Counted from the stretch's first letter, positions 1-11,841 are shown. The stretch is 64,000 bases of DNA from Crossaster papposus (GCA_037893245.1 JBAIAA010000593.1:248001-312000), one strand, 5' to 3'. Program-made: numbers and translations. Notes: a model not told the origin generated them from the sequence alone.

Positions 1-254
1 AGGCCAATTCGATAGTGAAAAAGTGCAAAGCAGCTGGTTGCCCAATAACGGTTCAGTCTCCGGCTGACAAAACCCTCACTAAAATGGAGAAAATACAACA
101 ATTTCATACCCAACGTGCGAAAGGACAAGCTTACAAAAAAAGAAGGGCGCAGTGTAGATCACAGAGATCTCATTTGTATTATTCTGCACAAAATCTGTAC
201 AGAAAGGGTCAATTAGACGCAAAACTAAGTTACAGTTCCACAGTGACGTACTGA
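1..254 (+). pseudogene. Transposase-like pseudogene, unit 0 (3' end only)
   Basis: The window opens inside the last part of the transposase-like reading frame (CKAAGCPITVQSPADK onward). A 4-bp insertion relative to the other copies near 246 changes the final residues and brings a stop at 254. The upstream part lies outside the window. Confidence 0.7.
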
Positions 255-792
255 CTGGAAAAGTATTGAAAGTGAACATAATTACTGCAAAAGGTTTTAA
301 AAATACTGATAGAAAACCTCATCTTCGAACACTACACCATGGCCTCCATTTTGTTGATGTTTACTTAATTGTACTACTCGTAGTAAAACCCTCAACCATT
401 GGTTGTAAGTTTCACCCCAGATGTGCATGTTCACCTGTTTTTGCATTTGTTCAAATTCACAGCTCAGCACAGACAACCTCAATAAAAAAAAAACGTCAAA
501 GGCTCCCAAATAACAAATATTATCCTTAATTACCAGTTTAAACAAGAAAAAACATTGAGTGGGAGTAAAATAGAAAATCAAACACCATAAGAGAACAGAA
601 CTTAGGACACATGCCAACTGGGGTAAAGGGAAACAGTAATCATTTTGTAAATAATGTTATACTTAGCTAAACTTCAATAATATGACTTAAAAGATTGTTT
701 TTTCAATAAAAACCTGAAAATCAGTGTTAAATATAGACACTATTTATCTATATTTGGTTTTATTTTCATTTTTACCTATGCTGAGAACAAAG

Positions 793-880
793 GCGGCCAT
801 TTTTAAATGCCCCCGGGCGCCGCCATTTTTAAATGCCCCCGGGCGCTGCCATTTTTTAATGCCCCCGGGCGCCGCCATTT
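793..880. repeat. 26-bp GC-rich minisatellite inside unit 0/1 (3 copies)
   Basis: Repeats of GCCATTTTTAAATGCCCCC followed by GGGCGCC. Each copy is nearly palindromic around TTTAAA and CCCGGG. The same block occurs at 2650-2740, 4507-4620 (4 copies) and 6391-6479. Copy-number change here explains the length of unit 3. Confidence 0.9.
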
Positions 881-1281
881 TGAGACTATAGGTTGCGCAC
901 ATTCAAATAAAGTCCCATAGACAACAATGATAAATACCCCAACTTCCAAAAATTGGGGAAAATACTCACAACTCTCCAAGGTGACTAAACTATACACCAA
1001 AATTAAGCTTATTTCACCATCTTTCATTTTCTTTTCAATTTGTGTGGGGTCATCTGATCACTTTTGGGTGATATTTCCCTCCAAAGGAGAACACCCCTAA
1101 AACTAGTTTTAAAGTCCAATCTGCAGAGCGTCCATTTTGAAAAAATACCCTCTAGCTCAAGAGCCAAGTAGTGCCAATTTCATGGCCAGATTCATCCCAA
1201 ATGCTCAGAATTAGAAGCTCACACTCCTGGACCGAGGTGGTATACTGTATTTTTACAATCCTTCAAATGCACGGCTCTGCA

Positions 1282-2157
1282 CCACGTATGCAGAAAACTG
1301 ATAAACTGTAACGAACCTCTTTTTGTAAATAGGGTTACAACTTGTGCAGCTGTCAGTCGGGCCACATTCAGTCTAGAAATGTTTCCCGGGAAACAGAAAA
1401 CAGAAAAGACAAAATTGCAGGACCGCTTTGCTGACGACATCAGCCATAGGGCACAGGCCGAGGCTTCTGCGTTGCTAAAAAGACATGGGGGGACCCACCC
1501 AAAATGACAAATATGGCTGCAAAGGCAGCCAGTGCCATTTGTCAATGCTACATGGGAGACCATAACCTTTGTAAGAAATGGTCACCAATATGTGATGGTG
1601 GGAAATACAAGTTTCCATACCTGCCAGTCTATGCCAGAGGGAAACTACAATTGTCAAAAAGGGATGCAGAAACTGTTGTCAAATTGCTGAGCAAAAGAAT
1701 TGGACCAGAAGCTTTGGAAAAAACTAAATTCAGCACCAGTACACAAAAAGCAGAATCAATGAACCATGCCTTCTCAGTAACCAATCCAAAGGGAACACTG
1801 ACCTTTTCTAGAAATGGTTAAAGTAGGGATCACAGCGCACTACACCTGGTGAATAACGGGCAGGCCAATTCGATAGTGAAAAAGTGCAAAGCAGCTGGTT
1901 GCCCAATAACGGTTCAGTCTCCGGCTGACAAAACCCTCACTAAAATGGAGAAAATACAACAATTTCATACCCAACGTGCGAAAGGACAAGCTTACAAAAA
2001 AAGAAGGGCGCAGTGTAGATCACAGAGATTTCATTTGTATTATTCTGCACAAAATCTGTACAGAAAGGGTCAATTAGACGCAAAACTAAGTTACAGTTCC
2101 ACAGTGACTGACTGGAAAAGTATTGAAAGTGAACATAATTACTGCAAAAGGTTTTAA
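1282..2157 (+). pseudogene. Mutator-like/DDE transposase-like pseudogene, unit 1
   Basis: This is a broken C-terminal portion of a transposon protein. The first part (about 1282-1500) encodes MFPGKQKTEKTKLQDRFADD. A one-base frame change near 1500 leads into 1504-1821, with CYMGDHNLCKKWSP and RIGPEALEKTKFSTSTQKAE, and ends at a TAA at 1819-1821. The same frame then resumes and runs to 2157 (CKAAGCPITVQSPADK, then a basic tail). The pattern 'GPEALEK ... STQKAE ... N ... TFSRN ... LGCPI-like' recalls transposase-like proteins of many marine invertebrates that I associate with Mutator-like elements. The family call is from memory of motifs, not from a search. The N-terminal catalytic part is absent from the unit, so the unit cannot encode an active enzyme. 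Confidence 0.55.
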
Positions 2158-3138
2158 AAATACTGATAGAAAACCTCATATTCGAACACTACACCATGGC
2201 CTCCATTTTGTTGATGTTTACTTAATTGTACTACTCGTAGTAAAACCCTCAACCACTGGTTGTAAGTTTCACCCCAGATGTGCATGTTCACCTGTTTTTG
2301 CATTTGTTCAAATTCACAGCTCAGCCCAGACAACCTCAATAAAAAAAAACCGTCAAAGGCTCCCAAATAACAAATATTATCCTTAATTACCAGTTTAAAC
2401 AAGAAAAAACATTGAGTGGGAGTAAAATAGAAAATCAAACACCATAAGAGGACAGAACTTAGGACACATGCCAACTGGGGTAAAGGGAAACAGTAATCAT
2501 TTTGTAAATAATGTTATACTTAGCTAAACTTCAATAATATGACTTAAAAGATTGTTTTTTCAATAAAAACCTGAAAATCAGTGTTAAATATAGACACTAT
2601 TTATCTATATTTGGTTTTATTTTCATTTTTACCTATGCTGAGAACAAAGGCGGCCATTTTTAAATGCCCCCGGGCGCCGCCATTTTTAAATGCCCCCGGG
2701 CGCTGCCATTTTTTAATGCCCCCGGGCGCCGCCATTTTGAGACTATAGGTTGCGCACATTCAAATAAAGTCCCATAGACAACAATGATAAATACCCCAAC
2801 TTCCAAAAATTGGGGAAAATACTCACAACTCTCCAAGGTGACTAAACTATACACCAAAATTAAGCTTATTTCACCATCTTTCATTTTCTTTTCAATTTGT
2901 GTGGGGTCATCTGATCACTTTTGGGTGATATTTCCCTCCAAAGGAGAACACCCCTAAAACTAGTTTTAAAGTCCAATCTGCAGAGCGTCCATTTTGAAAA
3001 AATACCCTCTAGCTCAAGAGCCAAGTAGTGCCAATTTCATGGCCAGATTCATCCCAAATGCTCAGAATTAGAAGCTCACACTCCTGGACCGAGGTGGTAT
3101 ACTGTATTTTTACAATCCTTCAAATGCACGGCTCTGCA

Positions 3139-4014
3139 CCACGTATGCAGAAAACTGATAAACTGTAACGAACCTCTTTTTGTAAATAGGGTTACAACTT
3201 GTGCAGCTGTCAGTCGGGCCACATTCAGTCTAGAAATGTTTCCCGGGAAACAGAAAACAGAAAAGACAAAATTGCAGGACCGCTTTGCTGACGACATCAG
3301 CCATAGGGCACAGGCCGAGGCTTCTGCGTTGCTAAAAAGACATGGGGGGACCCACCCAAAATGACAAATATGGCTGCAAAGGCAGCCAGTGCCATTTGTC
3401 AATGCTACATGGGAGACCATAACCTTTGTAAGAAATGGTCACCAATATGTGATGGTGGGAAATACAAGTTTCCATACCTGCCAGTCTATGCCAGAGGGAA
3501 ACTACAATTGTCAAAAAGGGATGCAGAAACTGTTGTCAAATTGCTGAGCAAAAGAATTGGACCAGAAGCTTTGGAAAAAACTAAATTCAGCACCAGTACA
3601 CAAAAAGCAGAATCAATGAACCATGCCTTCTCAGTAACCAATCCAAAGGGAACACTGACCTTTTCTAGAAATGGTTAAAGTAGGGATCACAGCGCACTAC
3701 ACCTGGTGAATAACGGGCAGGCCAATTCGATAGTGAAAAAGTGCAAAGCAGCTGGTTGCCCAATAACGGTTCAGTCTCCGGCTGACAAAACCCTCACTAA
3801 AATGGAGAAAATACAACAATTTCATACCCAACGTGCGAAAGGACAAGCTTACAAAAAAAGAAGGGCGCAGTGTAGATCACAGAGATTTCATTTGTATTAT
3901 TCTGCACAAAATCTGTACAGAAAGGGTCAATTAGACGCAAAACTAAGTTACAGTTCCACAGTGACTGACTGGAAAAGTATTGAAAGTGAACATAATTACT
4001 GCAAAAGGTTTTAA
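3139..4014 (+). pseudogene. Transposase-like pseudogene, unit 2
   Basis: It matches the unit 1 copy closely and has the same frame change near 3357 and the same TAA (3676-3678) between the two open segments. The shared lesions show that the gene was already dead when the unit was amplified. Confidence 0.6.
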
Positions 4015-4506
4015 AAATACTGATAGAAAACCTCATATTCGAACACTACACCATGGCCTCCATTTTGTTGATGTTTACTTAATTGTACTACTCGTAGTAA
4101 AACCCTCAACCACTGGTTGTAAGTTTCACCCCAGATGTGCATGTTCACCTGTTTTTGCATTTGTTCAAATTCACAGCTCAGCCCAGACAACCTCAATAAA
4201 AAAAAACCGTCAAAGGCTCCCAAATAACAAATATTATCCTTAATTACCAGTTTAAACAAGAAAAAACATTGAGTGGGAGTAAAATAGAAAATCAAACACC
4301 ATAAGAGGACAGAACTTAGGACACATGCCAACTGGGGTAAAGGGAAACAGTAATCATTTTGTAAATAATGTTATACTTAGCTAAACTTCAATAATATGAC
4401 TTAAAAGATTGTTTTTTCAATAAAAACCTGAAAATCAGTGTTAAATATAGACACTATTTATCTATATTTGGTTTTATTTTCATTTTTACCTATGCTGAGA
4501 ACAAAG

Positions 4507-4620
4507 GCGGCCATTTTTAAATGCCCCCGGGCGCCGCCATTTTTAAATGCCCCCGGGCGCCGCCATTTTTAAATGCCCCCGGGCGCTGCCATTTTTAAAT
4601 GCCCCCGGGCGCCGCCATTT
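4507..4620. repeat. 26-bp minisatellite, expanded to 4 copies
   Basis: The same block as in the other units, with one additional repeat. It accounts for about 26 of the 27 extra bases of this unit and is direct evidence of slippage or unequal exchange after amplification. Confidence 0.9.
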
Positions 4621-5021
4621 TGAGACTATAGGTTGCGCATATCCAAATAAAGTCCCATAGACAACAATGATAAATACCCCAACTTAAAAAAATTGGGGAA
4701 AATACTCACAACTCTCCAAGGTGACTAAACTATACACCAAAATTAAGCTTATTTCACCATCTTTCATTTTCTTTTCAATTTGTGTGGGGTCATCTGATCA
4801 CTTTTGGGTGATATTTCCCTCCAAAGGAGAACACCCATAAAACTAGTTTTAAAGTCCAATCTGCAGAGCGTCCATTTTGAAAAAATACCCTCTAGCTCAA
4901 GAGCCAAGTAGTGCCAAGTTCATGGCCAGATTCATCCCAAATGCTCAGAATTAGAAGCTCACACTCCTGGACCGAGGTGGTATACTGTATTTTTACAATC
5001 CTTCAAATGCACGGCTCTGCA

Positions 5022-5898
5022 CCACGTATGCAGAAAAATGATAAACTGTAACGAACCTCTTTTTGTAAATAGGGTTACAACTTGTGCAGCTGTCAGTCGG
5101 GCCACATTCAGTCCAGAAATGTTTCCCGGGAAACAGAAAACAGAAAAGACAAAATTGCAGGATCGCTTTGCTGATGACATCAGCCATAGGGCACAGGCCG
5201 AGGCTTCTGCGTTGCTAAAAAAACATGGGGGGACCCAACCAAAATGACAAATATGGCTGCAAAGGCAGCCAGTGCCATTTGTCAATGCTACATGGGAGAC
5301 CATAACCTTTGTAAGAAATGGTCACCAATATGTGATGGTGGGAAATACAAGTTTCCATACCTGCCAGTCTATGCCAGAGGGAAACTACAATTGTCAAAAA
5401 GGGATGCAGAAACTGTTGTCAAATTGCTGAGCAAAAGAATTGGACCAGAAGCTTTGGAAAAAACTAAATTCGGCAACCAGTACACAAAAAGCAGAATCAA
5501 TGAACCATGCCTTCTCAGTAACCAATCCAAAGGGAACACTGACCTTTTCTAGAAATGGTTAAAGTAGGGATCACAGCACACTACACCTGGTGAATAACGG
5601 GCAGGCCAATTCGATAGTGAAAAAGTGAAAAGCAGCTGGTTGCCCAATAACGGTTCAGTCTCCGGCTGACAAAACCCTCACTAAAATGAAGAAAATACAA
5701 CAATTTCATACCCAACATGCGAAAGGACAAGCTTACAAAAAAAGAAGGGCGCAGTGTAGATCACAGAGATTTCATTTGTATTATTCTGCACAAAATCTGT
5801 ACAGAAAGGGTCAATTAGACGCAAAACTAAGTTACAGTTCCACAGTGACTGACTGGAAAAGTATTGAAAGTGAACATAATTACTGCAAAAGGTTTTAA
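5022..5898 (+). pseudogene. Transposase-like pseudogene, unit 3, further decayed
   Basis: It has the common lesions plus private ones. An extra base near 5475 shifts the frame after 'ALEKTKF'. A Cys codon of the KKCKAAG segment has become TGA near 5627. The open segments are therefore 5038-5247, 5244-5552 and 5686-5898. These private lesions set this unit apart from units 1 and 2. Confidence 0.6.
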
Positions 5899-6879
5899 AA
5901 ATACTGATAGAAAACCTCATCTTCGAACACTACACCATGGCCTCCATTTTGTTGATGTTTACCTAATTGTACTACTCGTAGTAAAACCCTCAACCATTGA
6001 TTGTAAGTTTCACCCCGGATGTGCATGTTCACCTGTTTTTGCATTTGTTCAAATTCACAGCTCAGCCCAGACAACCTCAATAAAAAAAAAACGTCAAAGG
6101 CTCCCAAATAACAAATATTATCCTTAATTACCAGTTTAAACAAGAACAAACATTGAGTGGGAGTAAAATAGAAAATCAAACACCATAAGAGGACAGAACT
6201 TAGGACACATGCCGACTGGGGTAAAGGGAAACAGTAATCATTTTGTAAATAATGTTATACTTAGCTAAACTTCAATAATATGACTTAAAAGATTGTTTTT
6301 TCAATAAAAACCTGAAAATCAGTGTTAAATATAGACACTATTTATCTATATTTGGTTTTATTTTCATTTTTACCTATGCTGAGAACAAAGGCGGCCATTT
6401 TTAAATGCCCCCGGGCGCCGCCATTTTTAAATGCCCCCGGGCGCTGCCATTTTTAAATGCCCCCGGGCGCCGCCATTTTGAGACTATAGGTTGCGCATAT
6501 CCAAATAAAGTCCCATAGACAACAATGATAAATACCCCAACTTCAAAAAATTGGGGAAAATACTCACAACTCTCCAAGGTGACTAAACTATACACCAAAA
6601 TTAAGCTTATTTCACCATCTTTCATTTTCTTTTCAATTTGTGTGGGGTCATCTGATCACTTTTGGGTGATATTTCCCTCCAAAGGAGAACACCCCTAAAA
6701 CTAGTTTTAAAGTCCAATCTGCAGAGCGTCCATTTTGAAAAAATACCCTCTAGCTCAAGAGCAAAGTAGTGCCAATTTCATGGCCAGATTCATCCCAAAT
6801 GCTCAGAATTAGAAGCTCACACTCCTGGACCGAGGTGGTATACTGTATTTTTACAATCCTTCAAATGCATGGCTCTGCA

Positions 6880-7084
6880 CCACGTATGCAGAAAACTGAT
6901 AAACTGTAACGAACCTCTTTTTGTAAATAGGGTTACAACTTGTGCAGCTGTCAGTCGGGCCACATTCAGTCCAGAAATGTTTCCCGGGAAACAGAAAACA
7001 GAAAAGACAAAATTGCAGGACCGCTTTGCTGACGACATCAGCCATAGGGCACAGGCCGAGGCTTCTGCGTTGCTAAAAAAACAT
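6880..7084 (+). pseudogene. Transposase-like pseudogene, unit 4, truncated
   Basis: Only the first segment (through RFADDISHRAQAEASALLKK) is present. The array then breaks and jumps to a short piece of the same unit from another place. The piece carrying GPEALEK is missing. Confidence 0.55.
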
Positions 7085-7198
7085 GTGGGAGTGGGAGTAA
7101 AATAGAAAATCAAACACCATAAGAGTACAGAACTTAGGACACAGTCAAATGGATCAAATGTTGTGCAGAGTTTTGCACCTCCTAGTATTCTTCAGCAC

Positions 7199-7319
7199 GC
7201 TATTTTTCCAATTCTGAGACACGTGTAACAATCCTTGTCTGATTGACACTCAAACTGTCTAACTTATCTACAATATCGTCCAGTTTTTGGGTCACTTTTT
7301 CTTCGAATTCGAGCGGCAT
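7199..7319 (-). pseudogene. Possible LINE ORF1 start fragment (coiled coil)
   Basis: On the minus strand an ATG at 7319 opens a 39-codon frame: FEEKVTQKLDDIVDKLDSLS, then NQTRIVTRVSELEK. It has heptad-like leucine/isoleucine spacing, as in the N-terminal coiled coil of L1-type ORF1 proteins. It ends at a stop near 7199. No RNA-binding domain follows. The call rests on coiled-coil character only and could be chance. Confidence 0.25.
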
Positions 7320-7696
7320 GTTTGCCAATGATCTGTCGACGGAGACGCACCAAACAAGACAACTTGATGTCAGCGCCCTCTTGTGGTCGCTGACAGAAAA
7401 GCATTTATGCACAATAGATTTCCCCTGACTACGCTCGAAAAGCCATTGTCGCATCCCCCGTCTTCGCATAGTGTGCTCTTTATGTGAGTCGGGTGCCGTC
7501 TGGACGTCCATAGAGTTTATACATCATTCATACAATTTCCTGAATCATTTGAAAACAGTGTCTTGAAAAGCTGATCGAAATTGCTCGGATTTTCAACCCC
7601 AAAGAATCGTGAGTACCATGGAAGCCCTAACAGTTCTTCTTTAACATGTATAGAAGCCAGTATGCGCTTTCCAACATATTTTGTCATCATTGGCCT
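7320..7696. other. No recognisable feature
   Basis: Unique-looking sequence with short open frames only. The frame continuing upstream of the 7319 ATG on the minus strand shows no known motif. Confidence 0.5.
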
Positions 7697-7705
7697 GTTT
7701 TGGGC

Positions 7706-9338
7706 TAGTCCGAGTTACTGGACTAGTCTAGTTATCGCTTTTTTAACATTTGGACATCATCTGGCGCTACTAGAGTCCGAGGAAGTACAACATGCATCAG
7801 GCCAAATCTCTTAAATGTGGTTCCAAATGTCGCCCAAATCCACAAAAATATTTAACAAAATACCTCAAAATCCCCTAAATCGCCTTCCATAAATGTGTTC
7901 AAGATCAACTTTCTAGGCTTCGGTGATATTCGCGAACAATTTCTGACCTGCAAATTCAGGAAAATCGACCACGATTTTCGAAGTAATAATAATAATAATA
8001 ATGAGATTTGTAAAGCGCACATATCCACCCTGCAGGGTGCTCAAGGCGCTGTAGACAACAACAAGTAAAGTAAGTAAGTAAGTAAATTAATCCTTGAAAA
8101 TTTGTGACATCAAGTAAGTCTTAAGAAGCGATTTGAACCTAGTTGTACAATGGCATGATCTGAGTTCAAGTGGCAATGAATTCCAAAGTCGAGGAGCTGC
8201 AACAGAAAAAGATTTGGCGCCCCATGTTCGTTTAGCAATTGGTTCCTTGAGAAGTTGCTGGTTACTTGATCTAAGAGTTCTTGCTGGAGAATATTCATGT
8301 AGTAGTTCCTTAATGTAGTAGGGAGCCTTGTTGTTTAGAGCTTTGTGGACCAGAAGCATGAGTTTGAAAACAATCCTTTGGGAGACAGGAAGCCAGTGTA
8401 GTTCCTTCAAAATGGGGGTTATGTGACAGTTCCTCCTAGATAAGGTGATGATGCGGGCAGCAGTATTCTGAAGACGTTGAAGACAGTATATTTGATTCTG
8501 AGGGAGTCCGTAGAGTAGTGAATTGCCGTTGTCTAGTCGTGAAATCACAAATGCATGGATAATGTGCTCGGTAGCACTTCTATTCAAATACTTGCAAATA
8601 CGACCAATGTTTCTAATTTGGAATGATGCCAAACGGACAGTGTTAGCAACGTGAGATTTAAATGTCATTGCGGAATCAAATATAACCCCCAAGTTCCGGG
8701 CCTGCAACGATGGGGCTATCTGTATGGGGCTATAAGTAGCTATAATGGGGCTATAAGTAGTGTGCACTGTGGCTCGCCATCTTTAAATTTTGACGGATAC
8801 GGTGACCCAGACGGGACATAATCGGAGGTGATTATTTATTTTGCGACGTTGTGAATTTATTCACGAATGTTGTAAATATTGTTTTTGCGTCATCATTTGT
8901 TCAAGACGTGGCAAAAATATTCACTAGTCGTAAAAAAATTACGATGCCACAAATTATATTTACGACATTGCAAAAATAATCACCACTGATTATGTCCCAT
9001 CCGGACCATCGTATCCATAAACATTTGGTGTCACTTTTGAAGATGGCGACCAACAGTGCACACTACTTTGAATATCGTCGTCGAATTTCCTGGATTTGCA
9101 GGTCAGAAATTGTTCGCGAATATCACCGAAGCCTAGAAAGTTTATCTCGGACACATATGGAAGGCGATTTATGGGATTTTGAGGTATTTTGTTAAATATT
9201 TTTGTGGATTTGGGCGACATTTGGAACCACATTTAGGAGATTTGGCCTGATGCATGTTGTACTTCCTCGGACTCTAGTAGCGCCAGATGATGTCCAAATG
9301 TTAAAAAAGCGATAACTAGAGTCCAGTAACTCGGACTA
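7706..9338. mobile_element. Long foldback transposon (TAGTC family), split by a LINE
   Basis: The left arm starts TAGTCCGAGTTACTGGACT at 7706 and the right arm is its inverse complement ending at 9338. The arms match over hundreds of bases (for example the block at 7815-7980 against 9072-9235) and continue past the inserted LINE (8760-8830 against about 8985-9060) to a centre near 8900. Flanks are GTTTTGGGC (7697-7705) and GTTTTAGGC (9339-9347), a 9-bp target duplication with one mismatch. No transposase is encoded. Terminal bases and duplication length match the elements at 19939 and 57075, so I infer a Mutator-like non-autonomous family. Confidence 0.8.
7986..8754 (-). mobile_element. 5'-truncated CR1/L2-like LINE with RT C-terminal end
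   Basis: On the minus strand an open frame (about 8767-8087) encodes the end of a non-LTR retrotransposon reverse transcriptase. It includes LGVIFDSAMTFKSHV, RLQNTAARII, LKELHWLPVSQRI and APRLWNSLPLELR, the standard tail of CR1/jockey-type ORF2. It ends at 8087 and is followed by a short 3' UTR and an (ATT)n tail at 7986-8003. The LINE sits in the left arm of the foldback element. AAGTA flanks it at 7981-7985 and 8755-8759, and the opposite arm has a single uninterrupted copy of this site, which shows the empty target. Confidence 0.9.
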
Positions 9339-9398
9339 GTTTTAGGCAACTTTTGCGAGCACAACTTAACTTTTTACAGGCAATACTAGGCTGATTGT

Positions 9399-10609
9399 AG
9401 GTCAACTCGCCCCCTGACCGACTCGCCCCTTACCTACTCGCCCCTTACCAACTCGCCCCCTGACCGACTCGCCCCTTACTAACTCGCCCCCTGACCGACT
9501 CGCCCCCTGGCCGACTCGCCTCCTGACCGACTCGCCCCCTGACCGACTCGCCCCCTGACCGACTCGCCCCCTCGTTTGATTTATGGACCTTGTACGATCG
9601 ATGTACATCATGTATATTCGTTATTATAAAATATATTTGTTACCATAACATTCGTCATTTTGAGGAATAAAAACGAACTCTCAACTTAGACATTTTGCGG
9701 ACTGATCAGAGGAAGCAAAAAATAGGCTGCAAGAATGCGACTTCCAAGAAATCAATGGAAACGGACAACGTTCTAATATTCTTCCTCAAGTTGTGTACAA
9801 TTTATTTACATTAGGCGTACAAAGAAATGATTCAAATATTATAATTGAGGAGAAATCTACAATGTGATGGACTGGACTGGACTCCCGCGAACAATAAAAG
9901 ACGACGATTCCGAACCCCCGCGCATGTTTGGCAAACTTTTGGAAACTTAAAAATACGAATGTTGACTTTGCCATTTTTTTGGCATTCGCATCCCGCAAAA
10001 AACCCACCCTAAAGCATGCATAAAAACGGTTTATGGATGTGTCTTTAAAAAGTTCGTGCTTTTTATGTTCTGAATATTCTCAGGTCTAACACGACATACC
10101 AAACGTCTTATAAAATGTGAAAATCACATTTAACACCATTGGACATACAAAATACAAACATGATTATTCCCCCCCCCCCCCCCCCCCCCCCAATTTTCTT
10201 TAAATATATAAATGTATAAATAAATTGTTATGAGTTTAACTTTTTTGGCTTCGAGGATTTAGGCCTACTGCTTTCTCTTTAATTTCCACCACCGAAATGA
10301 ACATCAAAAGGTATTTTCTAAAACTTAGATAAAAATAATCGAGATTAGGGCCTATGCAAAAGAATAATCAAGGAAAAGGTTTACCCACACGTCGTCTTTT
10401 CAGTTGTTAAGTTCTACGAGGGCAAATGATACAAATTATAGAATTTAAAATACATGTAAATCAAACCAGGGGGCGAGTCGGTCAGGAGGCGAGTCGGCCA
10501 GGGGGCGAGTCAGTCAGGGGGCGAGTTAGTAAGGGGCGAGTCGGTCAGGGGGCGAGTTGGAAAGGGGCGAGTAGGTAAGGGGCGAGTCGGTCAGGGAGCG
10601 GGTTGACCT
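9399..10609. mobile_element. 1.2-kb DNA element with about 170-bp TIRs built of 14-17-bp units
   Basis: The left end starts AGGTCAACTCGCCCC at 9399. The right end is the inverse complement AGGTCAACCCGC ending at 10609. Both ends are strings of ACTCGCCCC units whose variants (TTACCTA, TTACCAA/TTTCCAA, CTGACCG, TTACTAA, CTGACCG, CTGGCCG) occur in the same order. The arms are therefore copies of one TIR and not independent minisatellites. The left arm has about two extra units. The interior has no coding potential that I can see. The family is unknown and it is non-autonomous. Confidence 0.8.
10169..10191 (+). repeat. Poly-C run of 23
   Basis: A pure homopolymer inside the 9399-10609 element. 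Runs like this are often assembly or read artefacts, so the exact length is doubtful. Confidence 0.9.
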
Positions 10610-11714
10610 GACACCGCGATAAGTCTTTGGGGCTTAGAACGACAGACAAAATCCAAAATTTAAAAAAAGGAGTGAAAACGCCCCAATTATTGGGTCTAGT
10701 TCTAGCCTATAGCGTGCATAGGTACGCGTACGTGTATAAATTATGGCTTTGCACATTGTATACCCTACACATTGTTGTATGGGCCCATATACTGCACGTG
10801 TAGAGTAAAAACGCATTGCGTTAGAAAACGTCACAATATATTTATTTCCCAAATGTTTTACCAAATTATTTGAGTTAAGTACCGATCTTTTGATTTAAAG
10901 CATGCATTGATATTCCTCAATCCCCTTACCCTCAAATCCAGTTTTGGGAGTAATTTTTTTTACTTATGATGATGATGAAATACACACAAACTCACCCAGT
11001 AGACATACGCCAAAACGATAAGTTATTTGAGGTTGTAATAAGAAAGGATTGTATTTATCGACGAGAAAGGACTACTGTGGATCATGACGGGCAAACAAAC
11101 GTTGATCTCACATGAGTCGCATCTAAAAGTGCGCGCCAGCGGCTGTTTGTTGACGTTGACGCAAAATACATACACGTGCACTGCGTGCCCCGCCCGTATA
11201 CCGTACGTACACATTGTGTAATGCCTCGTTACCATGGCTACCATCTTGCCTCGCCATGTTTTCCCGTCATGCCTTGCGCGATATTTGGCCAACTGAACAA
11301 GATAACATTTGGTTTTGGTAATGGTAAGTTAAACATCCAGCCTAAAACCTGGCATGATAATTACAAATCATTCAATATAATAAAACTAGTCAAAATATTC
11401 CATTGAGGTCGTACAGGTGCGAATCCAGAGGTGTGGTCCTGGGGCTCTGGGCCCGGTTCATTTTTGGATTTTATTTAAAAAAATTAAGTATTTTTATACT
11501 AATATTAAATAAATATTATTAGACCAAAATAGCAGCGTGGTACTTTCTGTAAAAGATTACCAATAGATCAAAACGATCAAAATATATAAGAAAAATAGGC
11601 TCATAATGTCCCAGAATACACCTCAGAGCTTAGTTCTACTGAAATTATGGGGGAGAGCCCCCACACCCTCCGCCCATGGCTAGGACCCCACATTCATAAA
11701 TTCCTGCATCCGCC
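10610..11714. other. Mostly featureless; one half of a foldback repeat
   Basis: 10644-10702 (CAAAATCCAAAATTTAAAAA ... ATTATTGGGTCTAG) matches one arm of the foldback at 12158-12262. The remainder, including a CpG-richer stretch near 11100-11290, shows no gene. Confidence 0.5.
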
Positions 11715-11841
11715 TAGTCCGAGTAACTTGGACCCAAATATCACTTTTTTCAACATTTGGATATGGTCGGGTGATATCACCCGACGCAAACCACCTGACC
11801 ATGTTCAAATGTTGAACAAAGTGATATTTGGGTCCAAGTAG
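11715..11841. mobile_element. Short foldback MITE
   Basis: The inverted arms TTGGACCCAAATATCACTTT and its complement surround a centre GTCGGGTGATATCACCCGAC. The left end TAGTCCGAGTAACTTGG resembles the terminus of the 7706-9338 element. The right end lacks the matching terminal bases. Confidence 0.65.

Larger units (their letters stand above)
1..7142. repeat. Tandem array of a 1.86-kb unit, about 3.8 copies
   Basis: The landmark AGGCCAATTCGATAGTG occurs at 1, 1862, 3719 and 5603, giving unit lengths of 1861, 1857 and 1884. The first differs by a 4-bp insertion near 246. The third is longer because of one extra 26-bp minisatellite copy near 4560. Copies differ by only scattered substitutions, so the array is young or homogenised. 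It enters the window from the left. The last unit stops near 7084 and is joined to a 58-bp piece of the same unit (7085-7142, matching about 6156-6211), which marks the array edge. Each unit holds a transposase-like pseudogene, an AT-rich spacer and a GC-rich minisatellite. Confidence 0.97.

Noticed and set aside
9402..9611. Arg/Gly/Ser-rich repetitive frame on the minus strand
   Set aside because: It is a product of the ACTCGCCCC repeat units of a TIR.
10169..10191. Poly-C run (and the one at 39177-39200) as a structural i-motif/G-quadruplex element
   Set aside because: Pure homopolymers of 23-24 are often read or assembly artefacts, so no functional claim is supported.
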